DNA of 64,000 bases from Halanaerobium salsuginis (GTDB taxonomy: Bacteria; Bacillota; Halanaerobiia; Halanaerobiales; Halanaerobiaceae): positions 1-64,000 of the forward strand of contig NZ_FOTI01000011.1 in the NCBI RefSeq assembly GCF_900114545.1, read 5' to 3'. The notes beneath the pieces are model-generated. The model did no database searches, was not told the DNA's origin, and was given only the letters and a program-made list of their open reading frames with translations. Shown here in pieces: positions 54,599-63,904 of this stretch. Numbering within the stretch: position 1 is the stretch's first letter; every line of letters begins with the position of its first letter. Position numbers and translations under genes: made by a program.

Positions 54599-55438
54599 AT
54601 GAAATATAATATTATAGATCTCAGTGATTGGGAAATTGTTAATAGAGGAAAAGGTTTTAGTAACTCTTATTGGATGTTAAACACTAAAACCAGACGGGAA
54701 GGCTTATTTAAACGTCCTAAGCATAATGATTATTATGACTGTTATTATGGTGATCATTGGGCAGAAAAAATTGTAGCTGAAATTGGGAATAAACTTATGT
54801 TTTCAATGCCAGAAGTTGATTTGGCAATTTATAATAATAAGCCTGGTTGTATAAGTTATAATTTTTTAGAAAAAGATGAAGTTTTAAAAGAAGGAATAGA
54901 GATTTTAAAGGTTGATGTTAGTAAAGATAATCGCTCTAAATATATTTTAAGTAATATTATAGATGCATTAAGTGAATATAATTTAGTAGAAAATTTTATT
55001 TGTTTATTATTATTTGATATATTTATTGGTCAACCTGACCGTCATGAAGAAAATTGGGGAATTATAGTCTCTAAGTCCAAAGATACTCGACTTAGCCCAA
55101 TCTATGATAATGCTTCTTCATTGGGGAGGAATCTACTTACTAATAAAATTAATCAAATGTTTAGTGATAATAATTATTTTACTAATTATATAAACAATTG
55201 TTACTCAGCTATTCTTTTAGAAGAAAATGAAAGAATTTCACAGTTTGTAATGTTAGATTATATTATCAATAATTTCAATAGTATATATAGTGATTTTATG
55301 GAAAGAATAAGTGAAATTAAACAAGATGATTTAGCTAATATAATTAATAAAGTGCCCGGTTTTATAATGACAGATCAGCAGAAAAAATTGGTGCTTAAAA
55401 TACTTTTAGCTAGAAAAGAAATAATGATTAATAAGTAG
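54599..55438 (+). CDS. HipA-like protein kinase domain
   Basis: A 279-residue protein resembling the C-terminal kinase part of HipA/CtkA. A basic N-lobe stretch GLFKRPKHN may bind ATP. The catalytic loop is GQPDRHEENWG (Asp147, Asn152), and the metal Asp is in IYDNASSLG (Asp170). HipA kinases phosphorylate translation targets and act as toxins or stress switches. The N-terminal HipA subdomain is missing here, and a HipA-N-like segment may instead be in the next gene. AAGGA precedes the ATG. The stretch is rich in Asn and very AT-rich, in keeping with an acquired module. Confidence 0.72.
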   Translation: MKYNIIDLSDWEIVNRGKGFSNSYWMLNTKTRREGLFKRPKHNDYYDCYYGDHWAEKIVAEIGNKLMFSMPEVDLAIYNNKPGCISYNFLEKDEVLKEGIEILKVDVSKDNRSKYILSNIIDALSEYNLVENFICLLLFDIFIGQPDRHEENWGIIVSKSKDTRLSPIYDNASSLGRNLLTNKINQMFSDNNYFTNYINNCYSAILLEENERISQFVMLDYIINNFNSIYSDFMERISEIKQDDLANIINKVPGFIMTDQQKKLVLKILLARKEIMINK

Positions 55439-55499
55439 GCTCGATTTTGTTTGTTTTAATATCTATTAAGTATTGTTTAATGAGGAGGGGAGTAAATAA

Positions 55500-56201
55500 A
55501 TGGTTATTAAAAAGCATAATAATGAATTGCTAGTTGTCTGGAAAGATCCTATCACTCGTAATAGAATTGTAATTGGTCGCTTGTGGAAGCGAGATGCTAA
55601 ATACTATTTTAAGTATATTCATACAGAAGAAAATGAACGAGGTAGTATAGAAATAGCAGTTAAGATGGGCTATCAGCCAATTAAAATCTTTGAAAATATT
55701 TATAAAATATATAAAGCAAATAATTTATTTGCTCCATTTTTAAATCGACTTAGTGGGCAAGATAGGAAAAATAAGCCTTTTGATCAGCTTCGAGAAACTG
55801 GTGGTAGATTAAGTACTGATACTTTAGAATTTATTGAACCGATTAATGAAATTAAAAAAGAACGTAAGGTTAAATTTAATATTGCTGGCTGGCGTCATTA
55901 TCAGGGAGATCAAATTATTGATAATATTTCACCTGATGATAGTTTGTTATTAAAGCTGGAAGATGATAATCTATATGATAATCATGCTATTGAAATCTGG
56001 ACAAAAGATAGCAAGTATAAATTGGGCTATGTCCCAGCAGTTTATAGTCGTTATATTGATCAATCAGTTAAGGAAAATAAATATGAAGCAATTATTAAAG
56101 AAATTTCCCCAAATGCTAGTTCTGATGAAAAAGTTAAAATAGAGTTTTGTGGAGAAATGGTTAAACCAGTTATTTCTAAAGAAAAAGTAGTTATAGTATA
56201 A
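55500..56201 (+). CDS. HIRAN domain protein, partner of the HipA-like kinase
   Basis: A 233-residue protein. The C-terminal half (about 120-205) fits a HIRAN domain (NIAGWRHYQGDQIID; DNLYDNHAIEIWTKDSKYKLGYVP), a fold that in SWI2/SNF2-type proteins recognises DNA ends or damaged DNA. The N-terminal part (LLVVWKDPITRNRIVIGRL) is reminiscent of a HipA N-terminal barrel. It starts 61 bases after the kinase with GAGGAGGGGAG and ends at a terminator, so the two form a pair. Function unknown; a toxin-antitoxin or defence role is inference. Confidence 0.7.
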   Translation: MVIKKHNNELLVVWKDPITRNRIVIGRLWKRDAKYYFKYIHTEENERGSIEIAVKMGYQPIKIFENIYKIYKANNLFAPFLNRLSGQDRKNKPFDQLRETGGRLSTDTLEFIEPINEIKKERKVKFNIAGWRHYQGDQIIDNISPDDSLLLKLEDDNLYDNHAIEIWTKDSKYKLGYVPAVYSRYIDQSVKENKYEAIIKEISPNASSDEKVKIEFCGEMVKPVISKEKVVIV

Positions 56202-56299
56202 GAAAAAATATTGCCAGTGCAAGTATGGTAGAGTCAATTAAGTTAGCTATTGAATATGCGGGCTCTTTTATTCAAAGTTAAAATAAAAATTCATTCTAA

Positions 56300-56334
56300 A
56301 AGGCAGTGCTCAATTATGAGTGCTGCCTTTTTTA
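56300..56334 (+). terminator. Intrinsic terminator after the HIRAN gene
   Basis: AAGGCAGTGCTC and GAGTGCTGCCTT form a 12-pair stem (two G-T pairs), then a T-run. Confidence 0.83.
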
Positions 56335-56381
56335 CTTCACAGAAATTTCAAAAATTCGAGGCTGGTTTTTCTGGATATATA

Positions 56382-56390
56382 TGTTATAAT
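56382..56390 (+). promoter_or_regulatory. Extended -10 promoter of the polysaccharide cluster
   Basis: TG-T-TATAAT with no good -35, about 200 bases before rfbH. The leader contains no gene beyond a 7-codon frame at about 56453 with AAGGA upstream. The role of the long leader is unknown. Confidence 0.5.
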
Positions 56391-56588
56391 AATATTGTAT
56401 AAGGTTAATTTATTTTTTTAAGTTTAGTTTCATAAAATGTAAATTTAAGGAAATGATAACGGGCGTCAAAAAATAATATTGAATTCTTATACATCTAGTG
56501 AAATATGTTTTGTTAAGTCCTTAAATATAAAGAATTAATGTTTCAGTATTTAGATTTATTGATATTATAAAAATATGGGGTGAAAAAG

Positions 56589-57908
56589 TTGTCAAAAAAA
56601 TCTAAAAAACTTCGTGAAGAAATACTTGAAAAAGTAAAAGAATTATATAGAGAAGAACAAAAAGAAGAAAACTTCGAACTGGGTAAAGATACCATACCAT
56701 TTGCTGCTAGAGTCTTTGATGAGAAAGAAAAAGTATCTTTGGTTGATTCCAGTCTTGATTTCTGGCTAACAACTGGAAGATATGCTGAAGAATTTGAAGC
56801 AGAATTTGCAGATTTTATGGATCAGAGATATTGTTCTCTGGTTAATTCTGGTTCTTCTGCTAATTTAGTTGCTTTATCAGCTTTAACTTCAGATAAATTA
56901 GAGGATCGAAAATTACAAGCTGGTGATGAGGTAATTACAGTAGCTGCTGGTTTCCCAACGACAGTTAATCCAATCGTTCAAAATAATCTTGTGCCAGTCT
57001 TTGTAGATGTGGAACTTGGTACCTATAATATAAAGGTTTCAGAATTAGAAAAAGCAGTGTCTGATAAAACTAAAGCTATTATGCTTGCCCATACTCTGGG
57101 TAATCCATTTAATTTAGAAGCTGTAAATGAGTTTGCTGAAGAACATGACTTATATTTAATTGAAGATTGCTGTGATGCAGTTGGAACTACTTATGATGGC
57201 CAAATGGTAGGAACTTTTGGCGATTTTGCTACTGTTAGTTTTTATCCGGCCCACCATATGACAATGGGAGAAGGTGGAGCAGTTTTAACTAATAACCCGG
57301 TATATAAAAAGCTAGCAGTTTCTTTTAGAGATTGGGGTCGAGACTGCTACTGTGAACCGGGGGCGAATAATACCTGTGGACGCAGATTTTCTATGCAGTT
57401 TGGAGATCTTCCCTATGGTTATGATCATAAATATGTTTACAGTCATGTGGGTTATAATTTGAAAGTTACTGATATGCAGGCAGCAGTTGGGGTAGAACAG
57501 TTAAAAAAGCTTCCAGACTTTATAACGGCAAGAAAAGATAACTTCCAGAAGCTATATCAAGGTATTAAGGAATTTGAAGAATATTTAATTTTACCTGAAG
57601 CAGAAGAGAATTCTGATCCTTCCTGGTTTGCTTTTCCATTATCGGTTAGAGAAAATGATAAGTTTACTAAAAATGAACTTGTTAATTACTTAGAAGAACA
57701 CAAAGTGATGACCAGACAATTATTTGCTGGCAACTTAACCAGACAACCTGCCTATCAGAATGTTAAATACAGAGTTGTTGGAGATCTTGCCAATACTGAT
57801 TATATAATGAACAATACTTTCTTTATTGGAGTTTATCCAGGACTTGATGACCAGAAAATTGAATATATTATCCAGCAGTTTGCTGATTTTTTTGATGAAA
57901 GGATATAA
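56589..57908 (+). CDS. rfbH: CDP-4-keto-6-deoxyglucose 3-dehydrase (E1)
   Basis: PMP- and 2Fe-2S-dependent dehydrase of about 439 residues that removes the C3 hydroxyl in 3,6-dideoxyhexose synthesis. As in the family, the usual PLP Lys is replaced by His ([13 protein letters not shown]). The cluster cysteines are visible in [15 protein letters not shown] and [31 protein letters not shown] is typical of the N-terminal part. I prefer TTG 56589, because the GGGGTGA site lies 7 bases upstream and [13 protein letters not shown] fits the family; GTG 56580 is part of that site. Confidence 0.93.
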   Translation: MSKKSKKLREEILEKVKELYREEQKEENFELGKDTIPFAARVFDEKEKVSLVDSSLDFWLTTGRYAEEFEAEFADFMDQRYCSLVNSGSSANLVALSALTSDKLEDRKLQAGDEVITVAAGFPTTVNPIVQNNLVPVFVDVELGTYNIKVSELEKAVSDKTKAIMLAHTLGNPFNLEAVNEFAEEHDLYLIEDCCDAVGTTYDGQMVGTFGDFATVSFYPAHHMTMGEGGAVLTNNPVYKKLAVSFRDWGRDCYCEPGANNTCGRRFSMQFGDLPYGYDHKYVYSHVGYNLKVTDMQAAVGVEQLKKLPDFITARKDNFQKLYQGIKEFEEYLILPEAEENSDPSWFAFPLSVRENDKFTKNELVNYLEEHKVMTRQLFAGNLTRQPAYQNVKYRVVGDLANTDYIMNNTFFIGVYPGLDDQKIEYIIQQFADFFDERI

Positions 57909-57911
57909 AAA

Positions 57912-58610
57912 ATGGCAGTTGTAACCCGGGCAGAGGTCCTGTCTGTAATTGAACACACAGCAGAGATTAGAGAATATATTTTAAAACCTGATAAATATAG
58001 AAGATTTGAAGCTGGAATGTTTCTGCAGCTTTCTTTAGAAGAAGTAGATTCTTCTGATTACTGGCCTGAATCAAGAACTTTCAGTTTAGCATCTTATTAT
58101 AATAAAGAAAAAGTGGTTAGACTAATAATAAAAAAAGTGGGTCACTATACTACAAAGATTTTTAATGAAGTTGAAAAGGGTAGTGAAGTGACAATTAAAT
58201 ATGCTTATGGAGATTTTATTTTACCAGTTTTTGATCAAAAAAATGATATTATTTGTTTAGCTGGTGGAACAGGAGTTACTCCATTTTTTAGTTTTATAGA
58301 AGCTCTGGAAGAACAGAATGATCTAGATCGATTAAAACTTCTTTATTCTGCAAAAAAATACAAAGATTTTATAAGACTAGAGTATTTAAAAGAGAAATTA
58401 AATAATGATCAACTACTATTATTTACAACCCAAGAAGAAAATACTGAAACTATAAATAGAAGAATAGCTAAAAAGGATGTAATAAACTCAGCTAAAAATT
58501 TTCAAGAAGCTCATTATTATATTTGTGGCACAACTGAGTTTAATTTAGACTTTAAGGAAAAGCTTGAAGCTGAAAACTTAAAAAACATTTATTTAGATCA
58601 GTGGGAATAA
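57912..58610 (+). CDS. FAD/NAD-binding reductase, E3-like without 2Fe-2S domain
   Basis: A 232-residue ferredoxin-reductase-type protein. FAD binding is by RTFSLAS, nucleotide binding by LAGGTGVTPFFSF, and the C-terminal YYICGTTEF completes the NAD site. The usual partner of RfbH (AscD/DdhD, about 330 residues) also has an N-terminal plant-type 2Fe-2S domain, which is missing here. It starts 3 bases after rfbH and almost certainly supplies electrons for the dehydrase, directly or by way of a separate ferredoxin. Confidence 0.83.
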   Translation: MAVVTRAEVLSVIEHTAEIREYILKPDKYRRFEAGMFLQLSLEEVDSSDYWPESRTFSLASYYNKEKVVRLIIKKVGHYTTKIFNEVEKGSEVTIKYAYGDFILPVFDQKNDIICLAGGTGVTPFFSFIEALEEQNDLDRLKLLYSAKKYKDFIRLEYLKEKLNNDQLLLFTTQEENTETINRRIAKKDVINSAKNFQEAHYYICGTTEFNLDFKEKLEAENLKNIYLDQWE

Positions 58611-58632
58611 AAAATCAGGGGGTTAAATTTTT

Positions 58633-59409
58633 ATGAAAGCAGTAATACTTGCAGGAGGTTTTGGTACCAGACTTGGTAATAGAACGAATTTAATTCCAAA
58701 ACCTATGGTTACGATTGGTCAGAAACCTGTTCTCTGGCATATTATGAAAACTTATGCTCATTATGGAGTAACTGATTTTATTATCTGCCTTGGTTATAAA
58801 GGTGATGTAATTAAGGATTATTTTCTGCATTATGAAGCTAAAAATAATGACTTTACTATAGATTTAAGCAACTCTGATATAACATTCCATAATAATCACA
58901 ATGAAACAGATTGGAATGTTACTCTGGTAGATACTGGTTTAAATACTCTTAAAGGTGGTAGAATAAAAAGAATTGAGAAGTATTTAGATGATGGTATAAA
59001 CTTACTTACATATGGAGACGGAGTAGCTAATATAGATATTAATGATCTAGTTAGATTTCATAAAAAACATAATAAGATGGTAACAATCTCAGGAGTACAT
59101 CCACCAGCAAGATTTGGAGAACTTCTGGAAGAAGATAATGTAGTTCAATCTTTTGAAGAAAAACCCCAGACTTCAAAAGGCTTGATTAATGGAGGATATA
59201 TGGTTTTTGAAAGAGAGCTGCTTGAACATTTATCTCCTGCAGAAGATTGTGATTTTGAAGTTGGTCCTTTAGAAAAACTATCTAAACAGGGTAGAGTTAT
59301 GGTTTATAAGCATGATGGTAACTGGGAATGTATGGATCATGAACGTGATGTTAAACATTTAAATAAGCTCTGGGATGAAGATAAAGCTTTCTGGAAGGTC
59401 TGGGAATAA
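58633..59409 (+). CDS. rfbF: Glucose-1-phosphate cytidylyltransferase
   Basis: A 258-residue nucleotidyltransferase making CDP-glucose from CTP and glucose-1-phosphate. The signature loop is LAGGFGTRLGNRT with the Lys in NLIPKPMV. Further family parts are GHKGDVIKDYF-like GYKGDVIKDYF, LTYGDGVANID and NGGYMVFERELLEHL. Length matches RfbF. AGGGGG precedes the ATG. It overlaps the next gene by one base. Confidence 0.95.
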   Translation: MKAVILAGGFGTRLGNRTNLIPKPMVTIGQKPVLWHIMKTYAHYGVTDFIICLGYKGDVIKDYFLHYEAKNNDFTIDLSNSDITFHNNHNETDWNVTLVDTGLNTLKGGRIKRIEKYLDDGINLLTYGDGVANIDINDLVRFHKKHNKMVTISGVHPPARFGELLEEDNVVQSFEEKPQTSKGLINGGYMVFERELLEHLSPAEDCDFEVGPLEKLSKQGRVMVYKHDGNWECMDHERDVKHLNKLWDEDKAFWKVWE

Positions 59410-60476
59410 TGGAAGAATTATTTGATGGGATATATAAAGATAAAAATGTATTAGTAACCGGTCACACTGGTTTTAAAGGATCCTGGTTATCTATCTGGTT
59501 AAATGAACTGGGAGCTAATGTGATTGGTTATGCCTTAGATCCTTATACTGATCAGGATAATTTTGTTGTTACTAATTTAAGTGATAAGATCACTGATCTT
59601 AGAGGTGAAATAAGAGACTATGATAATCTTTTAAGAACTTTTGAGGAAGAAAAACCAGAGATTATTTTTCACCTGGCAGCTCAGCCGCTGGTTAGATTAT
59701 CATATAAAGAACCAAGAGAAACATATGAAGTAAATGTCATGGGAACTGTAAATGTTCTAGAAGCAGCTAGGCAGAGTGACAGTGTTAAAAGTGTAATTAT
59801 AATAACCAGTGATAAATGTTATGAAAATAATGAGTGGATCTGGGGTTACAGAGAAAATGATCCTATGGGCGGATATGATCCTTATAGTTCCAGCAAAGGA
59901 TGTGCAGAATTGGTTACTTCTGCTTATACAAGATCATTTTTTGAGAATGATGATTCTGATATAGCTGTGGCTTCGGTTAGAGCTGGTAATGTTATTGGTG
60001 GTGGAGACTGGGCAGCAGATAGACTAATAACTGATTGTATTAGCTATCTAAAAGAAGATAAAGCTATTGAGATTAGAAGTCCGAAAGCTATTAGACCATG
60101 GCAACATGTTTTAGAACCTTTGCGGGGGTATTTACTATTAGCTTCAAAACTCTATCAAAACCCTAAAAAATATACAGGCGCCTGGAATTTTGGTCCTGAT
60201 GAAGCTTCAATTGTGACAGTTGGAGAACTTGTTGACAAACTGGTTAATAAATGGGGTTCAGGTAAATGGATTGATACTTCTAATAACAACGAACTACATG
60301 AAGCGAAACTATTGAAACTTGATATTAGTAAAGCCAGACATCATTTAAACTGGGAACCAAAACTTAGTTTTGACCAGACAATTGATTTAGTTGTTGACTG
60401 GTATCAGAATGATAATGTTGATTATGATTTTGATGTAGAACAGATTAAAGAATATTTAAGTATAGGTGAAAAATAA
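59409..60476 (+). CDS. rfbG: CDP-glucose 4,6-dehydratase
   Basis: A 355-residue short-chain dehydrogenase. The NAD motif is TGHTGFKGSWL, and the active-site Tyr-Lys pair is in GYDPYSSSKGCAE. SDKCYENNEWIWGYRE and RAGNVIGGGDWA are characteristic of RfbG. It converts CDP-glucose to CDP-4-keto-6-deoxyglucose, the substrate of RfbH. The start codon overlaps the stop of rfbF. Confidence 0.95.
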   Translation: MEELFDGIYKDKNVLVTGHTGFKGSWLSIWLNELGANVIGYALDPYTDQDNFVVTNLSDKITDLRGEIRDYDNLLRTFEEEKPEIIFHLAAQPLVRLSYKEPRETYEVNVMGTVNVLEAARQSDSVKSVIIITSDKCYENNEWIWGYRENDPMGGYDPYSSSKGCAELVTSAYTRSFFENDDSDIAVASVRAGNVIGGGDWAADRLITDCISYLKEDKAIEIRSPKAIRPWQHVLEPLRGYLLLASKLYQNPKKYTGAWNFGPDEASIVTVGELVDKLVNKWGSGKWIDTSNNNELHEAKLLKLDISKARHHLNWEPKLSFDQTIDLVVDWYQNDNVDYDFDVEQIKEYLSIGEK

Positions 60477-60480
60477 AATC

Positions 60481-61425
60481 ATGGGAAATAAAAAGTTTCT
60501 TGTTACAGGTGGTACTGGTTTTATAGGATCTCATTTAGTTATTAGGTTAGTAAAAATGGGAAAAGATGTCCATGTGATTGCACACTCTGAGGATAATTTT
60601 TGGCGTTTAGAAAATATTGATAAAATTAATATAGAAATTATTGATATAAACGATTTTGATAAACTAAATAAGTTTATCTCAAAATTAAATCCAGATATAA
60701 TTGTTCATTTAGCTGCTTATGTTAATGCTGAAAGAGATTTAAATGGTATTGATATGGCAATTGGTAATAATTTTAATGGTACTTTAAATTTATTAAAATC
60801 TTTAAATAATATTGATTATGATTTATTTATTAATACAGGTACCTGTGAAGAATATGGTGATGGGGAAGCTCCATTTCAAGAGAGTCAGAGAGAACATCCA
60901 GTTTCTCCTTATTCTTTATCAAAAACTTGCTCCACATATTTATGTGAGTTGTTCTCAAAAATTTATGATAAACCAATTATAACAGTACGTCCCTTTCTAA
61001 CTTATGGTCCCAAACAGACTTCACAAATGTTGATACCAGAACTTATTAGGAGAGGTATTAAAGGAGAAAAAATGGAACTTACTGCAGGAGAACAAAGTAG
61101 AGATTTTATATATATTGACGATTTAATTGATGCTTTCATCGTTTTAATTAATAAATATAATGAGTTCAATGAATATGAAATAATTAATATTGGTACAGGC
61201 AAACAAATATTAATTAAAGATATTGTTAAATTGGTTGAAGAATTTTTACCAAAAAGTGAGTTTGAATTAGGTGCTTTATCTTATAGAAAAGGTGAAACTA
61301 TTGAATTTTATTCAGATAATAGTCGAATCAAAAAATTAGGATGGAATCCAAACTTTAAAATAAAATCTGGGTTAAGAGATACAATAAATTGGTGGCATAA
61401 TTATATAAAGGAGCTAAACTTTTAA
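60481..61425 (+). CDS. NAD-dependent epimerase/reductase, probable CDP-3,6-dideoxyhexose 4-reductase
   Basis: A 314-residue extended short-chain dehydrogenase. The Rossmann motif is TGGTGFIGSHL, the catalytic region TGTCEEYGDG with YSLSKTC (Tyr-x3-Lys), and the sugar region RPFLTYGPKQ. It stands where abequose or paratose synthases (RfbJ/Prt) stand in other clusters and is likely to finish the CDP-sugar. Which isomer is made cannot be read from the sequence. ATG 60481 is preferred; GTG 60466 overlaps rfbG without a ribosome site. Confidence 0.8.
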   Translation: MGNKKFLVTGGTGFIGSHLVIRLVKMGKDVHVIAHSEDNFWRLENIDKINIEIIDINDFDKLNKFISKLNPDIIVHLAAYVNAERDLNGIDMAIGNNFNGTLNLLKSLNNIDYDLFINTGTCEEYGDGEAPFQESQREHPVSPYSLSKTCSTYLCELFSKIYDKPIITVRPFLTYGPKQTSQMLIPELIRRGIKGEKMELTAGEQSRDFIYIDDLIDAFIVLINKYNEFNEYEIINIGTGKQILIKDIVKLVEEFLPKSEFELGALSYRKGETIEFYSDNSRIKKLGWNPNFKIKSGLRDTINWWHNYIKELNF

Positions 61426-62426
61426 TGTTATTATCAATATTAATTCCTACTTATAATAGAGATGAATTTTTAGAAAAAAATTTGTATATGCTTGAAGAAT
61501 TTATAATTGATAATGATTTGGTTAATGATATTAAAATTATTGTGTCTAATAATTGTTCTAATGATAATACTAAAAGTATTTCAAACCTATTTTTGAAAAG
61601 AAATAAAATAAATATAGATATATATCATCAAGAAGATAATTTAGGTTTAGAAAAGAATGTTTTGTTTGTTTTGGATAAAGCTGAAAGTGAATATGTAATG
61701 ACATTAGGTGATGATGACTATATAAATGAGAACTATTTAGTTGAAACTGTTTGTAAATTAAAAGCTAATAGAAAAATATATTGTGTTATACCCAGCACAC
61801 AGACTATTACAACTGATGGCGATATTCTTAATTCTGGAAGAGACTTAAATGTCAATTCAAAAATATACAATAAAGGATTTAATAATTGTTTGAAAAATTC
61901 TTGGCGTGGACATCAAATAAGTGGTTTAATTTTCAAAAGAAATATGATTTTATCAACTTATAATAAAAATAAAGTGAATAATATATATCCACAAATTTAT
62001 TTTGTTGCTTATAATTGCTTAAAGGGGAAAACTTGGCATTTTACCGATTACCCTGTAAAAGTTACAGAAGCTCTTCAGGAAGATAAAGATTGGGGTTACA
62101 ATGAGGATGGTTTAATATCAGAGATATTTGATAATTATAAGAAACTTGTTAATATAACTTCATTTCAGAGAAGTAAATTAGAACTTAAAATGTTAGATGT
62201 TCAGACTTTTCGGTATCAAATGTATTTATCTAAAGGGCTTAGCCACTATTTAAAAGCTTTAAAAAATATAGAATTTGGGAATAATACAAGTTTGCTAACT
62301 AGATTAGGATTTCCTTTTTTAGCATTTAAATATTTAAGTAAATCGGCTTTGATTAAATTTTTAAGATTAATTTTGGGTAATAAATATGAAAAAACTAAAA
62401 ACAAATTTAAAAGTTTTATAAACTAA
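61425..62426 (+). CDS. Glycosyltransferase family 2
   Basis: A 333-residue GT-A enzyme. It starts LSILIPTYNRDEFLEKNL, has VSNNCSNDNTK, and a DxD-type metal motif in TLGDDDYINENY. It transfers a sugar, perhaps the dideoxyhexose made by the upstream genes, onto a polysaccharide repeat unit. The start overlaps the previous stop (TAATG) with AAAGGAG upstream. AT content rises from here on, as is common for surface-polysaccharide genes. Confidence 0.85.
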   Translation: MLLSILIPTYNRDEFLEKNLYMLEEFIIDNDLVNDIKIIVSNNCSNDNTKSISNLFLKRNKINIDIYHQEDNLGLEKNVLFVLDKAESEYVMTLGDDDYINENYLVETVCKLKANRKIYCVIPSTQTITTDGDILNSGRDLNVNSKIYNKGFNNCLKNSWRGHQISGLIFKRNMILSTYNKNKVNNIYPQIYFVAYNCLKGKTWHFTDYPVKVTEALQEDKDWGYNEDGLISEIFDNYKKLVNITSFQRSKLELKMLDVQTFRYQMYLSKGLSHYLKALKNIEFGNNTSLLTRLGFPFLAFKYLSKSALIKFLRLILGNKYEKTKNKFKSFIN

Positions 62427-62445
62427 ATTTATTAGGAGTAATTAA

Positions 62446-63894
62446 ATGTCATTAAAGAAAAAAACTTTTTGGGGCGCAATTTGGAATAGCTTATCTAGTG
62501 TTTCATTAACTGGTTTAAACTTTGTGATAACAGCAATTTTAGCGAGGTTATTAACCCCAAATGCATTTGGGGTAATGGGAATGATCCAGACTACTATTGC
62601 TTTAATTAATATGATGAATCAATTTGGTTTAGCTCCAGCAATAATTCAAGGAGAAAATTTAAATCAGAAACGATTGTCTTCACTATTCTGGTTTAATATG
62701 TTAATTGGAATTACTATGACAGCTATTGTTTATTTTAGTTCTAATTTGATAGCATTGTTTTTTAATCAACCTGATCTAACTGAATTATTAAAGTTAATTT
62801 CTATCGTATTTACCATTGTCTCATTTTCTTTTATACAACAAAGCATACTCCGAAAAGAAATGAAGTTTAAAGAACTATTTAATATCAATATATTTTCGAC
62901 AATTTTATATGGTTTAATTACAATAATATTAGCATTAAACAATTTTGGTGTTCATGCATTAGTTTATGGATTTATTGCTAAAAATATTATTGTTACTTTA
63001 TTAATAACAATTTATCACAAATGGATTCCTAGTATATTTTTTAGTTTTAAAACTATAAAGGATTTGCTTAATTTCGGTGTTTATGTTTTTGGGACCAGTA
63101 TAATTAACTATTTCAATAGGAATCTAGATTATTTATTGATTGGTAGATTTTTAGGTTCTGAAGCATTAGGATATTATACTCTTGCATATAAGTTAATGCT
63201 TGTTCCAGTAAGGAAAATCGGTGGGGTGATAAATAACACTTTTTTACCTGCTTTTTCTGAAATTAAAGACAATAAACTATCTATAAAAAAATATTATCTT
63301 AATGTTTTAAGCTTAATTGCCTTAATTACTTTTCCTATGATGGGGGGGGTATTTATTGTAGCTCCTGAAATGATATTGACAGTTTATGGTCAGAATTGGA
63401 TACCGGTTATAATATTAATTCAGATTTTAAGTATAACTGGAGCTGTTCAATCTATTGGAACAACAGTTGGGACTGTACTATTATCTCAGGGAAGATCTGA
63501 TATTTCTTTTAAATTTAATTTCTTCTTAATTGTTAATTTGGCGATTGCTATGATAATTGGTATGAGATGGGGGATTATAGGTGTTTCTTATGGAGTAACA
63601 ATTGTTAGTTTTTATACTTTTTGGATTAGCATGCATATAACTGGGAACTTAATTAATATGCGTTTAAAAGAATTAGTTAGTTTTATTAAAAAACCATTTT
63701 TATATACTCTATTCATGATGATAATTGTTTATTTAACAAAAACTTATCTAGTATCACCAAATATTGAACAAATGCCAATCCAATTAGCTATTAGTGTAAT
63801 TACTGGGATTGTTGCTTATTCAGCGATCTTTTTAGTTGTTGATGGCAAGGAATATTTTGAGCAAATTAAGAGATTAAAAAATGCCGTAAAATAA
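62446..63894 (+). CDS. Polysaccharide flippase (MOP/Wzx-type)
   Basis: A 482-residue membrane protein with about 12-14 hydrophobic segments. It starts KKKTFWGAIWNSLSSVS and has LARLLTPNAFGVMGM, typical of the oligosaccharide flippase/lipopolysaccharide exporter family (RfbX/WzxC-like). It moves lipid-linked repeat units across the membrane. TAGGAG precedes the ATG, 20 bases after the glycosyltransferase. Confidence 0.85.
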   Translation: MSLKKKTFWGAIWNSLSSVSLTGLNFVITAILARLLTPNAFGVMGMIQTTIALINMMNQFGLAPAIIQGENLNQKRLSSLFWFNMLIGITMTAIVYFSSNLIALFFNQPDLTELLKLISIVFTIVSFSFIQQSILRKEMKFKELFNINIFSTILYGLITIILALNNFGVHALVYGFIAKNIIVTLLITIYHKWIPSIFFSFKTIKDLLNFGVYVFGTSIINYFNRNLDYLLIGRFLGSEALGYYTLAYKLMLVPVRKIGGVINNTFLPAFSEIKDNKLSIKKYYLNVLSLIALITFPMMGGVFIVAPEMILTVYGQNWIPVIILIQILSITGAVQSIGTTVGTVLLSQGRSDISFKFNFFLIVNLAIAMIIGMRWGIIGVSYGVTIVSFYTFWISMHITGNLINMRLKELVSFIKKPFLYTLFMMIIVYLTKTYLVSPNIEQMPIQLAISVITGIVAYSAIFLVVDGKEYFEQIKRLKNAVK

Positions 63895-63904
63895 AGGTGT
63901 AATC

